Shown here piece after piece: positions 1 to 9,930 of a stretch of DNA of 64,000 bases. The first letter of the stretch is position 1; every line of letters begins with the position of its first letter. Source of the stretch: SHLQ01 sp964610745 (GTDB lineage Bacteria > Actinomycetota > Acidimicrobiia > Acidimicrobiales > SHLQ01). The notes under the pieces are model-generated. The model did not search any database and was not told the DNA's origin. It worked only from the letters and a program-made list of their open reading frames with translations. The DNA lies in assembly GCA_964610745.1 (NCBI GenBank), contig CAZSYL010000004.1, positions 1-64,000 on the forward strand, in the 5' to 3' direction. A program made the translations under genes and the position numbers.

Positions 1-29
1 GCTGCGTCATTCGGAAGGCTGCGTCATTC

Positions 30-859
30 TTAAACCTGCGTCTCGCAGTAGTACGTCCACTCGCCCTTGAACTTGGAGCGCTGGATTGGAGACCGTGACC
101 GTGGGCTGAGCTCGCCATCGCGACCGAACACCTGAAGATGCTGATCAAAGGTACCTGGCTCGCCAAAGACATCTGCCCACGGACGATCTTCCAGGGTTGT
201 GCCGCGGTATTTGATCACGTTGTGCATTGTTTCAACGAGAGAACGCTGCAGGCGTCGAACCTCTTGGGTTGATAGGGTCGTCGACTTTCGGTCATAGAGC
301 AATCCCGAGTCGAACAGCACTTCATCGGCGTACATCGAACCAATGCCGATGAGTACCTTGCCGTTCGTGAGGAATTCTTTGAGCGTCGTGCTCTCCTGTT
401 CGAGGACGTCCCTGAACGAGAGCCATGACAGAGGAGTGTCGATCACATCGATCGCAGGATCGTTGAGCATCGGGAACTCCGACATCACGTCTTCCTTCGG
501 CACGACGGCAACTTCGCCGGTGCCATCGGGGTCGATGTAGCGCAGCTGCCCACCCTGGGTGAAGGTGATGGTGACCTCGGTCCCCTTCTCTTCCTTGTCG
601 CGATTGGCGTTGCGTCGAAGCATGCCGTCGCCCATCCGGATAACCATGATGTCGTCGTTGTCGAGGGGGAACAGCATGAACTCGCCCTGACGCATCACAC
701 CGGTGATCTTTGTGCCTTCGAGTTGCCCGGCGAAACTCTTGCGGTTCTTGTACCGGGGCAGCACGGACATTCCCGCCGCGCTCGCCTCCTTGACCTTGCG
801 GCCGACCAGCTCTCGTTCGAGATCACGTCGGACCAGCTCAAGCTCAGGTAGTTCTGCCT

Positions 860-863
<4 letters not shown>
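30..863 (-). CDS. Fpg/MutM-like protein lacking catalytic residues
   Basis: A 277-residue protein with the overall Fpg/Nei fold: N-terminal beta domain, a helix-two-turn-helix stretch (GIGSMYADEVLF, about residues 173-184) and a C-terminal zinc-finger remnant. True Fpg enzymes begin M-PELPEVE and use the exposed N-terminal proline as nucleophile. This protein begins MKAELPELE, so Ala replaces the proline and two extra residues precede it; the GK lysine is replaced (RQGEFML), and the finger keeps one of four Cys (LSPRSRSP, then YYC). It overlaps rnc by the 4 bp ATGA, and no alternative upstream start restores the proline. It sits where actinobacteria usually carry mutM, after rnc. It may bind DNA without base-excision chemistry. 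Family membership is clear; loss of glycosylase activity is inferred. Confidence 0.85.
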
Positions 864-1619
<756 letters not shown>

Positions 1620-1627
<8 letters not shown>

Positions 1628-1895
1628 GACGCCGTACGACGTAGTCCACGGCATCGCGGACCGTTTTGAGGTCTTCGAGATCATCGTCCTCGATACGGAT
1701 TTCGAGACCGCGCTCACCAAGCTCTTCCTCGATTGCTTCGACCAACTCGATCAGAGCGAGTGAATCGGCGTCAAGGTCGTCCTGAAACGAGTCGCCCTCG
1801 CCGATGCTGCCTGGCTCGATTTCGAGAATCTCTGCAAGCCGGTCACGGATGATTCCGACGATTTCGTCTCGTTCGATTGCATTTTCCGATGACAC
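1620..1895 (-). CDS. acpP: Acyl carrier protein
   Basis: Carries growing acyl chains on a 4'-phosphopantetheine arm for type II fatty acid synthesis. The 91-residue acidic protein has the attachment motif DADSLALIELV, with the modified serine in DSL. It starts at ATG 1893-1895. It lies between plsX (93 bp upstream) and rnc (overlapping), an arrangement that links lipid synthesis with RNase III in many bacteria. It is slightly longer than the usual 75-80 residues, with a short N-terminal extension. Confidence 0.96.
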
Positions 1896-1988
1896 GTTGC
1901 TCCCTCAGTTCTACGGCTGCACCATAGCGAACTTCGATGCAAATTGGTGAGACCATTAGCCACTGGACGGCAGAAGCCGGTACGGGCG

Positions 1989-2972
1989 TTAGTCGTTGAT
2001 GGCTGAGTGGATCTGACCAACCACGTCGAGTTCGACCATCTCACTTGCGACCGAAATCGCATTCGACATGGCATCCTCGCCCGATGAACCGTGGCTGATG
2101 ATGCAGGGACCCTTGGTGCCGAGAAGCATTGCACCGCCATAGCTGTCTGCGTCGAATCGCTTGTAGAGCGGCAGCAACGCCGGATAGAGCTGTTCGGCGG
2201 CCGCCTTTGTCTCGTCGTTGGTGTCGAACGCTTCGAGGAGCGCACCAACGATATTTCGGGCGCAACCCTCGAGTGTTTTCAGCGCAACATTTCCAGTGAA
2301 GCCGTCGGTTACTGCCACATCTACCTCAGAACCCATGAGGTCACGGCCTTCGACATTGCCGATGAACTCTGACTGATGGCTAGCCCAATCAACCTCGTCG
2401 AGAAGCTTCCACGCTTCTTTGACCAAGGGTGAGCCCTTGCCCGCTTCCTCTCCGATCGACAACAGGCCGATTCGGGGAGTTTTTACTCCGAAACGAGCAC
2501 GGGCAAAGATCGCTCCCATTTGAGCGAACTGAACCAGCCACTCCGACTTGCACTCAGCATTGGCACCGGCGTCCAGAAGAACCGTGGGGGTCCCCGAGGG
2601 TCCGGGGATCGGGGTCGCTATCGCTGGGCGACTTACGCCCTTGATCCGCCCCGTTCTCAACAGCGCCGATGCCATCGTCGCGCCGGTGTTGCCAGCGCTG
2701 ATCATGGCCGAAGCCTGTCCGTCACGAACCGCCTCGGCTGCGCGAACGAGCGATGAGTCCTTCATCGTCCGGACACTCGACCCTGGGTCGGCATCCATGG
2801 CAATGACCTCAGATGCCTCGATTACGGGCAGACCACCAGTGTCGCCCATCTCGTCGGGGCGCCCGACGAGAACAACGGGAATCCCGTTCTCTTCGTGTGC
2901 ACGCCGAGCTCCGGCGATAATTGCGTGTGGGGCGTTATCGCCCCCCATTGCGTCAACGGCAATGGGCAACAT
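1989..2972 (-). CDS. plsX: Phosphate acyltransferase PlsX
   Basis: Makes acyl-phosphate from acyl-ACP, the acyl donor for PlsY in phospholipid synthesis; a peripheral membrane enzyme. The 327 residues cover the full family length and begin MLPIAVDAMGGDNAP, the standard PlsX start. Other family signatures are ISAGNTGATMA and VDVAVTDGFTGN. It lies 14 bp downstream of rpmF, the classic rpmF-plsX order, and upstream of acpP. Confidence 0.96.
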   Translation of the reverse strand: MLPIAVDAMGGDNAPHAIIAGARRAHEENGIPVVLVGRPDEMGDTGGLPVIEASEVIAMDADPGSSVRTMKDSSLVRAAEAVRDGQASAMISAGNTGATMASALLRTGRIKGVSRPAIATPIPGPSGTPTVLLDAGANAECKSEWLVQFAQMGAIFARARFGVKTPRIGLLSIGEEAGKGSPLVKEAWKLLDEVDWASHQSEFIGNVEGRDLMGSEVDVAVTDGFTGNVALKTLEGCARNIVGALLEAFDTNDETKAAAEQLYPALLPLYKRFDADSYGGAMLLGTKGPCIISHGSSGEDAMSNAISVASEMVELDVVGQIHSAIND

Positions 2973-2986
2973 TGAGATAACCCCGC

Positions 2987-3166
2987 TCAGTCGACTTCAA
3001 TCGCTTGACGACCTGCGTAGTAGCCACAATTCGAGCACACGACATGCGGGCGCTTTGCCACGCCGCAACGTGGGCAGTTGGATCGGCCTGAGGCGCGAAT
3101 TCGCCAAGCGGAAGCCTTGCGGCTGCGGCTCTTGGCTTTGGATGTCTTCTTCTTTGGAACTGCCAT
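2987..3166 (-). CDS. rpmF: Ribosomal protein L32
   Basis: Zinc-type large-subunit ribosomal protein of 59 residues beginning MAVPKKKTSKAKSRSRK, the conserved L32 N-terminus, so the start is ATG 3164-3166 rather than an upstream codon. Two CxxC pairs (NCPRCG and VCSNCG) form the zinc ribbon. It is followed by plsX after 14 bp and preceded by the DUF177 gene, the usual DUF177-rpmF-plsX order. Confidence 0.96.
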   Translation of the reverse strand: MAVPKKKTSKAKSRSRKASAWRIRASGRSNCPRCGVAKRPHVVCSNCGYYAGRQAIEVD

Positions 3167-3235
3167 GACGTCACCTGTGAGAAATTCGAACGGCACCACT
3201 GAGGCGCGCAAGTCGACAAGGTTATCTGCTCGCGG

Positions 3236-3814
3236 TCAGTCTTCATCAAAAGTAAGTTCGGAGAGTGCTGCCCAGCGCGGATCGATGGGTGATTCACCGT
3301 TTTCGTCGTCATCATCTGCGCTGGTAGAGCCGTCAATAGCGGTCGGTGAAAACCGCTCAGGGTCGGCACCCTCGCAGCCGTCGCTGCAGAGCGGCGATAG
3401 CGGAAGGGCGAGCATCAGTTCTTCTCGCACCACCTCGCCAACGTCGATCGAGTCTCCTTCGATTGGATAGGCGTCGACGTCATCGTCTTCTGACAAGTCA
3501 GGCAGAAAAGAGACGGAGAGGTCGAGGTCGATAGGTTCGGTCACGATCCGGAGGCACCGCCGACACTCCCCTTCCCAGGCCGACTTCACCGAGGCCCGCA
3601 GTTCGACGCCGTCCATTGCCGGATCGACCACACCATCGACCACGATCGGTGAGCCTTCGGGAATTCGGGCGGTGGTGACCTCGAGTCCGCGCGCAGTCAC
3701 TTCCGCGCGTATCGGCCGCGTCGAATCGCCCTGAGGCCGCTTCTTCAGGTCGGCCAGGTTGTCGCGCTGACGCAGCCGAGCCACGTCGAGGCGCAGCTCT
3801 GGCCAGTCGGTCAT
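3236..3814 (-). CDS. DUF177 (YceD-like) protein
   Basis: A 192-residue acidic protein of the DUF177 family, which is nearly always encoded just upstream of rpmF and is implicated in 23S rRNA or ribosome maturation. The family CxxC is seen in GECRRCLR, and a second Cys pair flanks LCSDGC. The N-terminal half has the typical beta-rich organisation. Its ATG overlaps the upstream SepIVA-like gene by 4 bp, so the two are coupled. The role is taken from family knowledge; the sequence itself shows only the domain and context. Confidence 0.85.
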   Translation of the reverse strand: MTDWPELRLDVARLRQRDNLADLKKRPQGDSTRPIRAEVTARGLEVTTARIPEGSPIVVDGVVDPAMDGVELRASVKSAWEGECRRCLRIVTEPIDLDLSVSFLPDLSEDDDVDAYPIEGDSIDVGEVVREELMLALPLSPLCSDGCEGADPERFSPTAIDGSTSADDDDENGESPIDPRWAALSELTFDED

Positions 3815-4593
3815 GTCAGGTCCTGGTCAAACAGGTCGACCGACGGCGAGTGATGTCCGGTGGGGTATGACGCGTCAAGATCAGCGCTTTCAGATGGGTA
3901 CTGAAGTTGATCGTGCTGGAGATCGTCGCGATCGACGGCGTGGGCGGGGACAGCGGCATGCTGGGCCGAGTCGCGTAGGTCGATCGTGTTCGCGCCCTGC
4001 AGCCGCGCTCGTCCGGTCGCCACAACGGTTCGGGTACGGTCGAGAATGCCCTCGAGCGATGCCAAGCGAGCATCACAAAAGTCCTCCGTCTCACGACGCA
4101 TCTGGCGGGCTTCAGCTTTTGCTTCGGAGATGAGGCGCTGCGCTCGCTGTTCTGCTGAGCGGACAACCTCGGTTCTCTCGACCAGTCGTTCGGCGCGAGA
4201 ACGAGCCAACGCAATGATCTCTTCACCTTCGAGACGCTGACTTGCGAGGTGTTCCTCGCGGTCACGCAGGAGCCAGCGAGCTGCACGCAACTCATCGGGC
4301 AGGCGCTCGCGGGCGTCGTAGAGTAGGTCGAGGAGCGGTTCGCCTTCAATCTTGATCGCAGTCGACAATGGGGCGGGACGAGCAGTCTCGATGATCTCGA
4401 TCGCTTCGATCAGCAGGGCCTCAACATCGGGAACCTCATGATTGGGCGCAGCCGGAGCGGTCGTTTGGCCACCGGCAAGGTGTTGCTCGGGCGGTGGCGT
4501 TTGCGATGTGGCGAGCGGAATACTCCCGTCGGGTGACGGCGAGACCTCGCCATAGTCGCCCTCAAAGTAGTCATCGGTGGACGCGTGATTCAT
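3811..4593 (-). CDS. SepIVA-like (DivIVA-type) coiled-coil protein
   Basis: A 260-residue protein with a low-complexity Pro/Thr-rich N-terminus (to about residue 55), then a long Glu/Arg-rich heptad region (about residues 85-200) typical of DivIVA-like coiled coils, and an unstructured tail. Position next to DUF177, rnc and coaD matches mycobacterial SepIVA (Rv2927c family), an essential septation factor. That orthology is inferred mainly from synteny and coiled-coil character. Both ends overlap neighbours by 4 bp (coaD upstream, DUF177 downstream). Confidence 0.6.
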   Translation of the reverse strand: MNHASTDDYFEGDYGEVSPSPDGSIPLATSQTPPPEQHLAGGQTTAPAAPNHEVPDVEALLIEAIEIIETARPAPLSTAIKIEGEPLLDLLYDARERLPDELRAARWLLRDREEHLASQRLEGEEIIALARSRAERLVERTEVVRSAEQRAQRLISEAKAEARQMRRETEDFCDARLASLEGILDRTRTVVATGRARLQGANTIDLRDSAQHAAVPAHAVDRDDLQHDQLQYPSESADLDASYPTGHHSPSVDLFDQDLT

Positions 4594-5069
4594 GACGAAT
4601 GCCTTTCACGGAGGACTCGAAGAGCGGGTGCTGGAACCATCGACGACACATCGCCGCCGAAGCGCGAGATCTCGCGAATCAGGCGGGAGGCGAGGAACGA
4701 CCGTTCCGAAGCAGACGGAAGAAACAGAGTGTGCACACCCGAGATCGCCTGGTTCATCTGCGCCATCTGCAATTCGGTCTCAAAGTCCGAGACTGCCCGG
4801 AGGCCCTTGACGATGAAGTCAGCTTCGAGCTCTTGGGCCAGGTCGACGACGAGCGATGAAAATGCGGTGATCTCCACGTTGTCCAGATGCGCAAAGGTCT
4901 CGCGCAGGACGGTCTCGCGATCTTCGAGAGACAGCAGTGCGTTCGTCTTAGACGGGTTTCGCATCGCTGCGACGATCACGCGGTCAAAGAGTTGAGCTGC
5001 GGTTTCGACGATTTCGACATGACCGTTGTGAACCGGGTCGAACGAACCCGGATACAGAACGGCGGTCAT
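4590..5069 (-). CDS. coaD: Phosphopantetheine adenylyltransferase
   Basis: Transfers AMP from ATP to 4'-phosphopantetheine, the penultimate step of CoA synthesis. The 159-residue protein starts MTAVLYPGSFDPVHNGH, containing the nucleotidyltransferase HxGH-type motif (HNGH). The C-terminal half has the ISSR-equivalent segment as ASRLIREISRFGGDVS. The start ATG 5067-5069 overlaps the rsmD stop by ATGA; longer upstream reading is not needed. Confidence 0.95.
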   Translation of the reverse strand: MTAVLYPGSFDPVHNGHVEIVETAAQLFDRVIVAAMRNPSKTNALLSLEDRETVLRETFAHLDNVEITAFSSLVVDLAQELEADFIVKGLRAVSDFETELQMAQMNQAISGVHTLFLPSASERSFLASRLIREISRFGGDVSSMVPAPALRVLRERHSS

Positions 5070-5599
5070 TTCACTTGCGCTGGGGTTGGTGTTAGCACGG
5101 TCACCAACGTAGCCCCGTACTTCTTGTCGCGAAGGACATCCCACCGCGGATGTGGTGCGATCGGGTTTCCGGACTCGGCAACGAAGTACGAAGCCTCGAG
5201 CTGATCGAGGAGCGTTGACCACTCCTCCTCGGCGTATGGCGGATCGGCCAAGACCAGGTCGAACGGTGCTTCCTGACGTTCGACCCATACGAGAGCGTCG
5301 GCCTGTACGACTGTGGCGCGATCGTTGAAGCGCAAGGTTTCGAGGTTCTCACGAATGACCTCGACGGCGTGACGATCCTGTTCGACGAATGTGCAGTGCG
5401 ATGCACCTCGGCTGAGCGCTTCAATACCGAGCGCTCCTGATCCGGCGTACAGGTCGAGAACCCGGGCATCTTCGGTGGCCCCAAGACTGAACAGCATGTT
5501 GAAAATTGACTCACGCACACGATCTGACGTGGGCCGAGTGTTGGTGCCTTCGGGGGCAACGAGTGCTCGCCCACCGGCGGTTCCTGCTACAACGCGCAC
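5066..5599 (-). CDS. rsmD: 16S rRNA (guanine-966 N2) methyltransferase RsmD
   Basis: SAM-dependent methyltransferase of small-subunit rRNA. Family landmarks are VAGTAGGRAL at the N-terminus, RPTSDRVRESIFNML, the SAM loop VLDLYAGSGALGIEALSRGA, and the catalytic motif LADPPY. The start is set to GTG 5597-5599 because GGAGG lies about 8 nt upstream and the resulting N-terminus (MRVVAG) matches the family; the next ATG upstream (5632) would overlap the zinc-ribbon gene. Coupled to coaD by ATGA. Confidence 0.94.
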   Translation of the reverse strand: MRVVAGTAGGRALVAPEGTNTRPTSDRVRESIFNMLFSLGATEDARVLDLYAGSGALGIEALSRGASHCTFVEQDRHAVEVIRENLETLRFNDRATVVQADALVWVERQEAPFDLVLADPPYAEEEWSTLLDQLEASYFVAESGNPIAPHPRWDVLRDKKYGATLVTVLTPTPAQVK

Positions 5600-5601
5600 G
5601 A

Positions 5602-5766
5602 TCAGGCCTCCGGGTCGAATTGGATGTCCCAACGATCAAGGCAGTCTTCGCAGCGATACGGGATCACAGATCCCGGGGCAAAGCCGCCTTCTGGTTCGCG
5701 AGGTAGCCGATGACACGTGCCCAGGCAGTCCACGCATTCGATCGTCAGCGGTACAGAATTTTCCAC
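5602..5766 (-). CDS. Small zinc-ribbon protein
   Basis: A 54-codon frame from GTG (5764-5766) to TGA (5602-5604), ending 2 bp before the rsmD start. The product has five Cys, including two CxxC pairs, ECVDC and RCEDC, about 25 residues apart, with another Cys in GTCH: a zinc-ribbon pattern. It ends in an acidic tail, and its final codons supply the rsmD Shine-Dalgarno sequence. Family and function are unknown. The Cys spacing and tight fit between the repeat cluster and rsmD argue that it is real, but the start has only a weak ribosome-binding site. Confidence 0.5.
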   Translation of the reverse strand: MENSVPLTIECVDCLGTCHRLPREPEGGFAPGSVIPYRCEDCLDRWDIQFDPEA

Positions 5767-5795
5767 ACGGGTGACCGTATCGCCTCAAACCCTCC

Positions 5796-6019
5796 GTTTT
5801 GGGGTCAGACCCCAAAACCAAGGAGCGCGGTTCGACCATGTCGCACCTCCGTTGGGGTCGTACCCCTTTCTCGTGAAAGGGGTACGACCCCCAAACGAGT
5901 TGTTCGTTGATTTTTCAAGTTCCTTTTGATCACACCCATACAAATCGCCACATTTGTACTCTGACCCCTTTTTCGAAAAAGGGGTCAGACCCCAATCGGC
6001 GGTTAGGGGTACGACCCCT
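5796..6019. repeat. Cluster of GGGGTC/GACCCC palindromes
   Basis: A mosaic of related inverted repeats between the recG stop and the zinc-ribbon gene. 5796-5818 is a palindrome with 11-bp arms around GGGGTCAGACCCC. 5854-5891 has 17-bp arms around a 4-nt loop (GGGGTCGTACCCC class). 5961-5988 is a perfect 28-bp palindrome with centre TTTTTCGAAAAA, overlapping a further GGGGTCAGACCCC at 5981-5993. 6005-6019 is AGGGGTACGACCCCT. The units look like REP/RAYT-type or small MITE elements and may also end transcription downstream of recG. Confidence 0.75.
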
Positions 6020-6046
6020 GTGGTGTGCCTGTGGTGCTGTGGTGGG

Positions 6047-8212
6047 TCAGTTTTTGCGTAGGTAGTCGGTGTCGGTGTTGCCGAGGATGACGGCGCTGTC
6101 GTCGAGTAGGGCGGGCAGTGCTGGGTCGTTGCGATCGAGCATTTCAATCGCAACTTCGCGGGCCAGGGCGACCGTGTCGCGGTCTCTAGCAAGGTTGGCG
6201 AGACGGAGATCGTTCTGACCTTTCTGACGATCTCCCATGATCGTTCCTTCACCACGGAGCTCGAGATCGATCTCGGCCAACTCGAAGCCGTCGGTCGAAC
6301 CTACGAGCGCTTCGATTCGGGCTTCGCCATCGGCGGTGGTGGTCTCGCCGACGAGCCAACAACGCGACGCGTGCTCGCCACGCCCGACGCGCCCGCGCAG
6401 CTGATGTAGCTGGGCAATTCCAAACCTGCCGGCATCGAGGATGACCATGACAGTGGCGTTGGGAACATCCACACCGACCTCTATCACCGTGGTGGCCACG
6501 AGCACCTCGACCTGTCGGTCGCGGAACTTCGCCATCATCTCTTCCTTCTCGGCGCTCGACATGCGACCGTGAAGTAGACCCACCTTTAGCCCATAGAGCG
6601 CGCCCGAGGTGAGTTCTTCATACGTCTCGGTCGCGGAGCGGGCTTCGATCTTTTCGCTCGCATCGATGAGCGGACACACCACGTACGCCTGTCGGCCGGC
6701 AGCGACCTCGGCGCGCACCTCATCCCACATCGCGGCTTCCTCATGTTCACCTGCAGCCCAAACCGTCGCAATCGGGGTTCGCCCGGGGGGAAGCTCGTCG
6801 AGGACACTGACATCGAGATCGCCATACACCGTCATCGCAGCCGTTCTCGGGATCGGGGTTGCCGTCATCACGAGAACGTCGGGTTCTTTGTCTCCTTGGG
6901 CCTTTGCTCGAAGCACCGCTCGCTGCTCGACGCCGAAACGGTGTTGTTCGTCTATGACAACCATGCCGAGGTTGAAGAACTGCACCGAGTCGTAGATGAG
7001 TGCATGGGTTCCGATGAGAATGTCGACCTCGCCCGACAGTGTCTGCGCCAGAATTCGCTTTCGGTCAGCCACAGGAACTCCGTTCGACAGCAGTTCGACC
7101 CGGAGCGGCCGCTCTGACAGAAGGCTCATCGTGTCTTCCACCATCAAGCCGTCGAGGAGCTTCTTGACACCGATGGCATGCTGCTCAGCGAGTACCTCGG
7201 TCGGGGCCATGAGCGCGCCTTGGAAGCCACCTTCGACCGCGCTCAACAACCCATAGAGGGCAACCAGGGTTTTACCAGCACCCACGTCACCCTGGAGCAG
7301 ACGATGCATAGGGTGATCACCGTGCATATCTGTGATGATCTCGTCGATGACGCGCTCTTGAGCACCGGTAAGTGAGAACCCGAGGCCATCGATCATCTGC
7401 CCGGTGAGTGCTCCGGTCGCCTCGTGCTCGACCCCAACCTCAGTGATTTGTCGAATTCGTTGCTGTTGCACGAGCTCCAACTGAATAGCGAACAACTCGT
7501 CAAAGACCAACCGACGCCGAGCCTGGGCCACATCGGCCATCGTTTCAGGCTGATGGATCGCGAACGTAGCGGCATGACGATCGATGAAGTTCTGTTGGTC
7601 GCGCACCCAATCCGGCAACGGGTCCGCAATGGTGCGGTCCTTGGACCGCCGCAGCGCCTCGGCTACCCAGCGCGCCACATCCGCGCTAGCGATCTTCGCC
7701 TTCTCCGACTGGGGGTATACGGGGACGATCTTGTTCGTCTGATCGCCGATCAAGTCGACGATCGGCGACGACATCTGCATGCTGTTTCGATAGATCTCAG
7801 CCTTGCCAAACAACACGACCGATAACCCCTCGTAGAGCTGTTTGGCGCGCCACGGTTGGTTAAAGAACGTGACGCCGAGCGTGCCGGTTCCATCGGTCAC
7901 CTTCACGTTAACCATCGTCCGGTTGCCACGAATGCGCCGGGATTCGACGCGGGTCACCGTGCCGAGAACCATCCCCTCCTCCCCCTCACGCAGGTCGCGA
8001 ATCGAGGCCTCACGAGTGCGGTCGATATAGCGCCTCGGGTAATAGCGCAGGAGATCCAGAACGCTGCGTACGTCAGCCTTGTGCAACGACGCTGCGCGCC
8101 TGGGCCCGACACCCTTGATCGTCGAGATGTCGAGCTCACCGAAAGCGCGCAGTGTCAACGGCGGCTTGCTAGTCGGGCCAGCTTGCGATGGGGATGGGTC
8201 TTCGGTCGTCAC
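6047..8212 (-). CDS. recG: ATP-dependent DNA helicase RecG
   Basis: Branch-migrating helicase that remodels stalled forks and Holliday junctions. The 721-residue protein has an N-terminal helix-hairpin/OB wedge domain (about 25-170), Walker A GDVGAGKT (about residue 311), the DEQH box VVIDEQHRFG, motif III TATPIPRT, and C-terminal helicase motifs including ATTVIEVGVDVPNA and QLRGRVGRG. Length is normal for the family. It overlaps the upstream FakA-like gene by ATGA; downstream lies the palindrome cluster. Confidence 0.97.
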   Translation of the reverse strand: MTTEDPSPSQAGPTSKPPLTLRAFGELDISTIKGVGPRRAASLHKADVRSVLDLLRYYPRRYIDRTREASIRDLREGEEGMVLGTVTRVESRRIRGNRTMVNVKVTDGTGTLGVTFFNQPWRAKQLYEGLSVVLFGKAEIYRNSMQMSSPIVDLIGDQTNKIVPVYPQSEKAKIASADVARWVAEALRRSKDRTIADPLPDWVRDQQNFIDRHAATFAIHQPETMADVAQARRRLVFDELFAIQLELVQQQRIRQITEVGVEHEATGALTGQMIDGLGFSLTGAQERVIDEIITDMHGDHPMHRLLQGDVGAGKTLVALYGLLSAVEGGFQGALMAPTEVLAEQHAIGVKKLLDGLMVEDTMSLLSERPLRVELLSNGVPVADRKRILAQTLSGEVDILIGTHALIYDSVQFFNLGMVVIDEQHRFGVEQRAVLRAKAQGDKEPDVLVMTATPIPRTAAMTVYGDLDVSVLDELPPGRTPIATVWAAGEHEEAAMWDEVRAEVAAGRQAYVVCPLIDASEKIEARSATETYEELTSGALYGLKVGLLHGRMSSAEKEEMMAKFRDRQVEVLVATTVIEVGVDVPNATVMVILDAGRFGIAQLHQLRGRVGRGEHASRCWLVGETTTADGEARIEALVGSTDGFELAEIDLELRGEGTIMGDRQKGQNDLRLANLARDRDTVALAREVAIEMLDRNDPALPALLDDSAVILGNTDTDYLRKN

Positions 8213-9852
8213 TCCACGCCGATAATAAACGGGTAGAGCGGTTGACCACCGGAATGCACCTCGGACTCGAGGTCGGGATGGGACAACTCAATCTGGGCCA
8301 CGAGCGCCTGCGTCTCAGCTTCGCTGGCTTCCGCGCCCGCAACGATCGTGATGATCTCGTGGTCATCACCGACGAGTGAGTCGATCACGCCCACGGCGGC
8401 CGCAACGGCCTCGCTCTCGACCGCAGCAATCTTTCCCTCGGCAAGCCCGAGCCAGTCCCCCACCGAGATCTCAAAACCATCAGCGGTCGTAGCGCGGACC
8501 GATTGTGTAACTTCGCCATGGACGACCTCATCGAGGGCTCCGCCCATCTCGGATGCGTTGTGCGAAAGATCAGCTTCTGGGTCATAGGCAACGAGCGCGG
8601 CCATCCCGTCGACGATGCTCTTGCTGTGCAGAACCGCAACTGGCTTATTGGCCTCCGACGCGACCTGTTCGGCGACGGCGATGATGTTCTTGTTGTTTGG
8701 AAGGATGACAACGCCGTCAGCGGGAAGCGCGTCGACCGCAGCCAGCAATTCCTTCGTCGACGGGTTCATCGTCTGGCCGCCGGTCACGACATGTTGCACT
8801 CCGAGCGAACCGAAGATGTCCGCGACACCAGCGCCGACGGAAACGGCCACGACAGCGGTCGTGCACGGTTCGACGTCGCCTAGCGAAGCTTCAGCCGTTG
8901 CTTGCTTGACCCATTCCTGCTCCTCAACCTCTTCGAGGAGGTCGGTCACGCGAATCTTGTGCGGACGACCGACATCGATTGCGGCTTCAATCGAAGCACC
9001 GATGTCATCGGAGTGAATATGGCAATTCCAGATGCCGTCGCCACCCACCACCACGATCGAATCGCCGATCTCGGCCCATGCTGCCTTGAACCCATCGATC
9101 GAATCGTCGGGTGCGTCGAGCAGAAACATCACTTCGTAGCGGAGGTCAGCAAGCGCTGAATGGTCATCTCCGGCAGGTCGATCGGCAACAAGGTCGGGAA
9201 CCGATGCTCCGTCGGGCATGACAGGAGCTTCGATCTCGCGTCCGTCAACCACGTGAAGCGCGGCGTCGAAGAACAGGAGCAACCCGGTCCCACCCGAATC
9301 GACCACGCCTGCTTCGGCGAGAACCGGGAGAAGGTCGGGCGTTTTCTCGAGGGCATCCGCAGCACCGGTTCGGGCGGCGTCGAGGATTGACACAAGTTCG
9401 TTGTTTCCCGAATCAGCCAGCTCCTGGGCGTGTTCGCCCGCCACTCGAACAACGGTCAGGATCGTCCCTTCGACCGGGTTGCCGACCGCACCGTAGGCAG
9501 CGGTAGCAGCCGCACTTAGTGCCGATGCGAAGGTGGTCCCGTCCACGACATCAGAGCTCGCAAGCCCAGCGGTCAGGCCACGAAGAATTTGACTCATGAT
9601 CACGCCGGAATTTCCACGAGCTCCCATCAGTGAGCCATGGGCCACCGCCTTGCAAACGTCGGCCATCGACGCGCCTGGTTCAGGCAAGTCTTCGACGACC
9701 GACTCGAGCGTCAACGACATGTTTGTGCCCGTGTCCCCATCGGGAACCGGGTACACGTTGAGGGCGTTGATCACGCTCTTGTTGGCAACGAGGGCGTCTC
9801 GAAAAGTGATGACAACCGAACGAAGAGTGTCGGCGTCGAATACGTTCGTCAT
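8209..9852 (-). CDS. DAK2-domain protein, FakA-like fatty acid kinase
   Basis: A 547-residue member of the YloV/FakA family: N-terminal DhaL (Dak2) ATP-binding domain with NVYPVPDGDTGTNM (the Asp cluster binds Mg-ATP) and GARGNSGVI, a middle domain, and a C-terminal DegV-like region. FakA phosphorylates fatty acids held by FakB. No FakB is seen in this window. The family usually sits beside recG, as here, with a 4-bp overlap. The kinase role rests on family knowledge. Confidence 0.85.
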   Translation of the reverse strand: MTNVFDADTLRSVVITFRDALVANKSVINALNVYPVPDGDTGTNMSLTLESVVEDLPEPGASMADVCKAVAHGSLMGARGNSGVIMSQILRGLTAGLASSDVVDGTTFASALSAAATAAYGAVGNPVEGTILTVVRVAGEHAQELADSGNNELVSILDAARTGAADALEKTPDLLPVLAEAGVVDSGGTGLLLFFDAALHVVDGREIEAPVMPDGASVPDLVADRPAGDDHSALADLRYEVMFLLDAPDDSIDGFKAAWAEIGDSIVVVGGDGIWNCHIHSDDIGASIEAAIDVGRPHKIRVTDLLEEVEEQEWVKQATAEASLGDVEPCTTAVVAVSVGAGVADIFGSLGVQHVVTGGQTMNPSTKELLAAVDALPADGVVILPNNKNIIAVAEQVASEANKPVAVLHSKSIVDGMAALVAYDPEADLSHNASEMGGALDEVVHGEVTQSVRATTADGFEISVGDWLGLAEGKIAAVESEAVAAAVGVIDSLVGDDHEIITIVAGAEASEAETQALVAQIELSHPDLESEVHSGGQPLYPFIIGVE

Positions 9853-9930
9853 ACGGCGCGAGAGGTTACTCCCGGGTAGTTCGTTCGTTCACATCGAGCG
9901 GGTGCAAACCGCGTCGAAAATTCGGATCGA

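Noticed and set aside
1..29. Start of a further gene suggested by the direct repeat GCTGCGTCATTC
   Set aside because: Only 29 bases remain; the first possible minus-strand ATG is followed by a stop after five codons, and the other is cut by the window edge.
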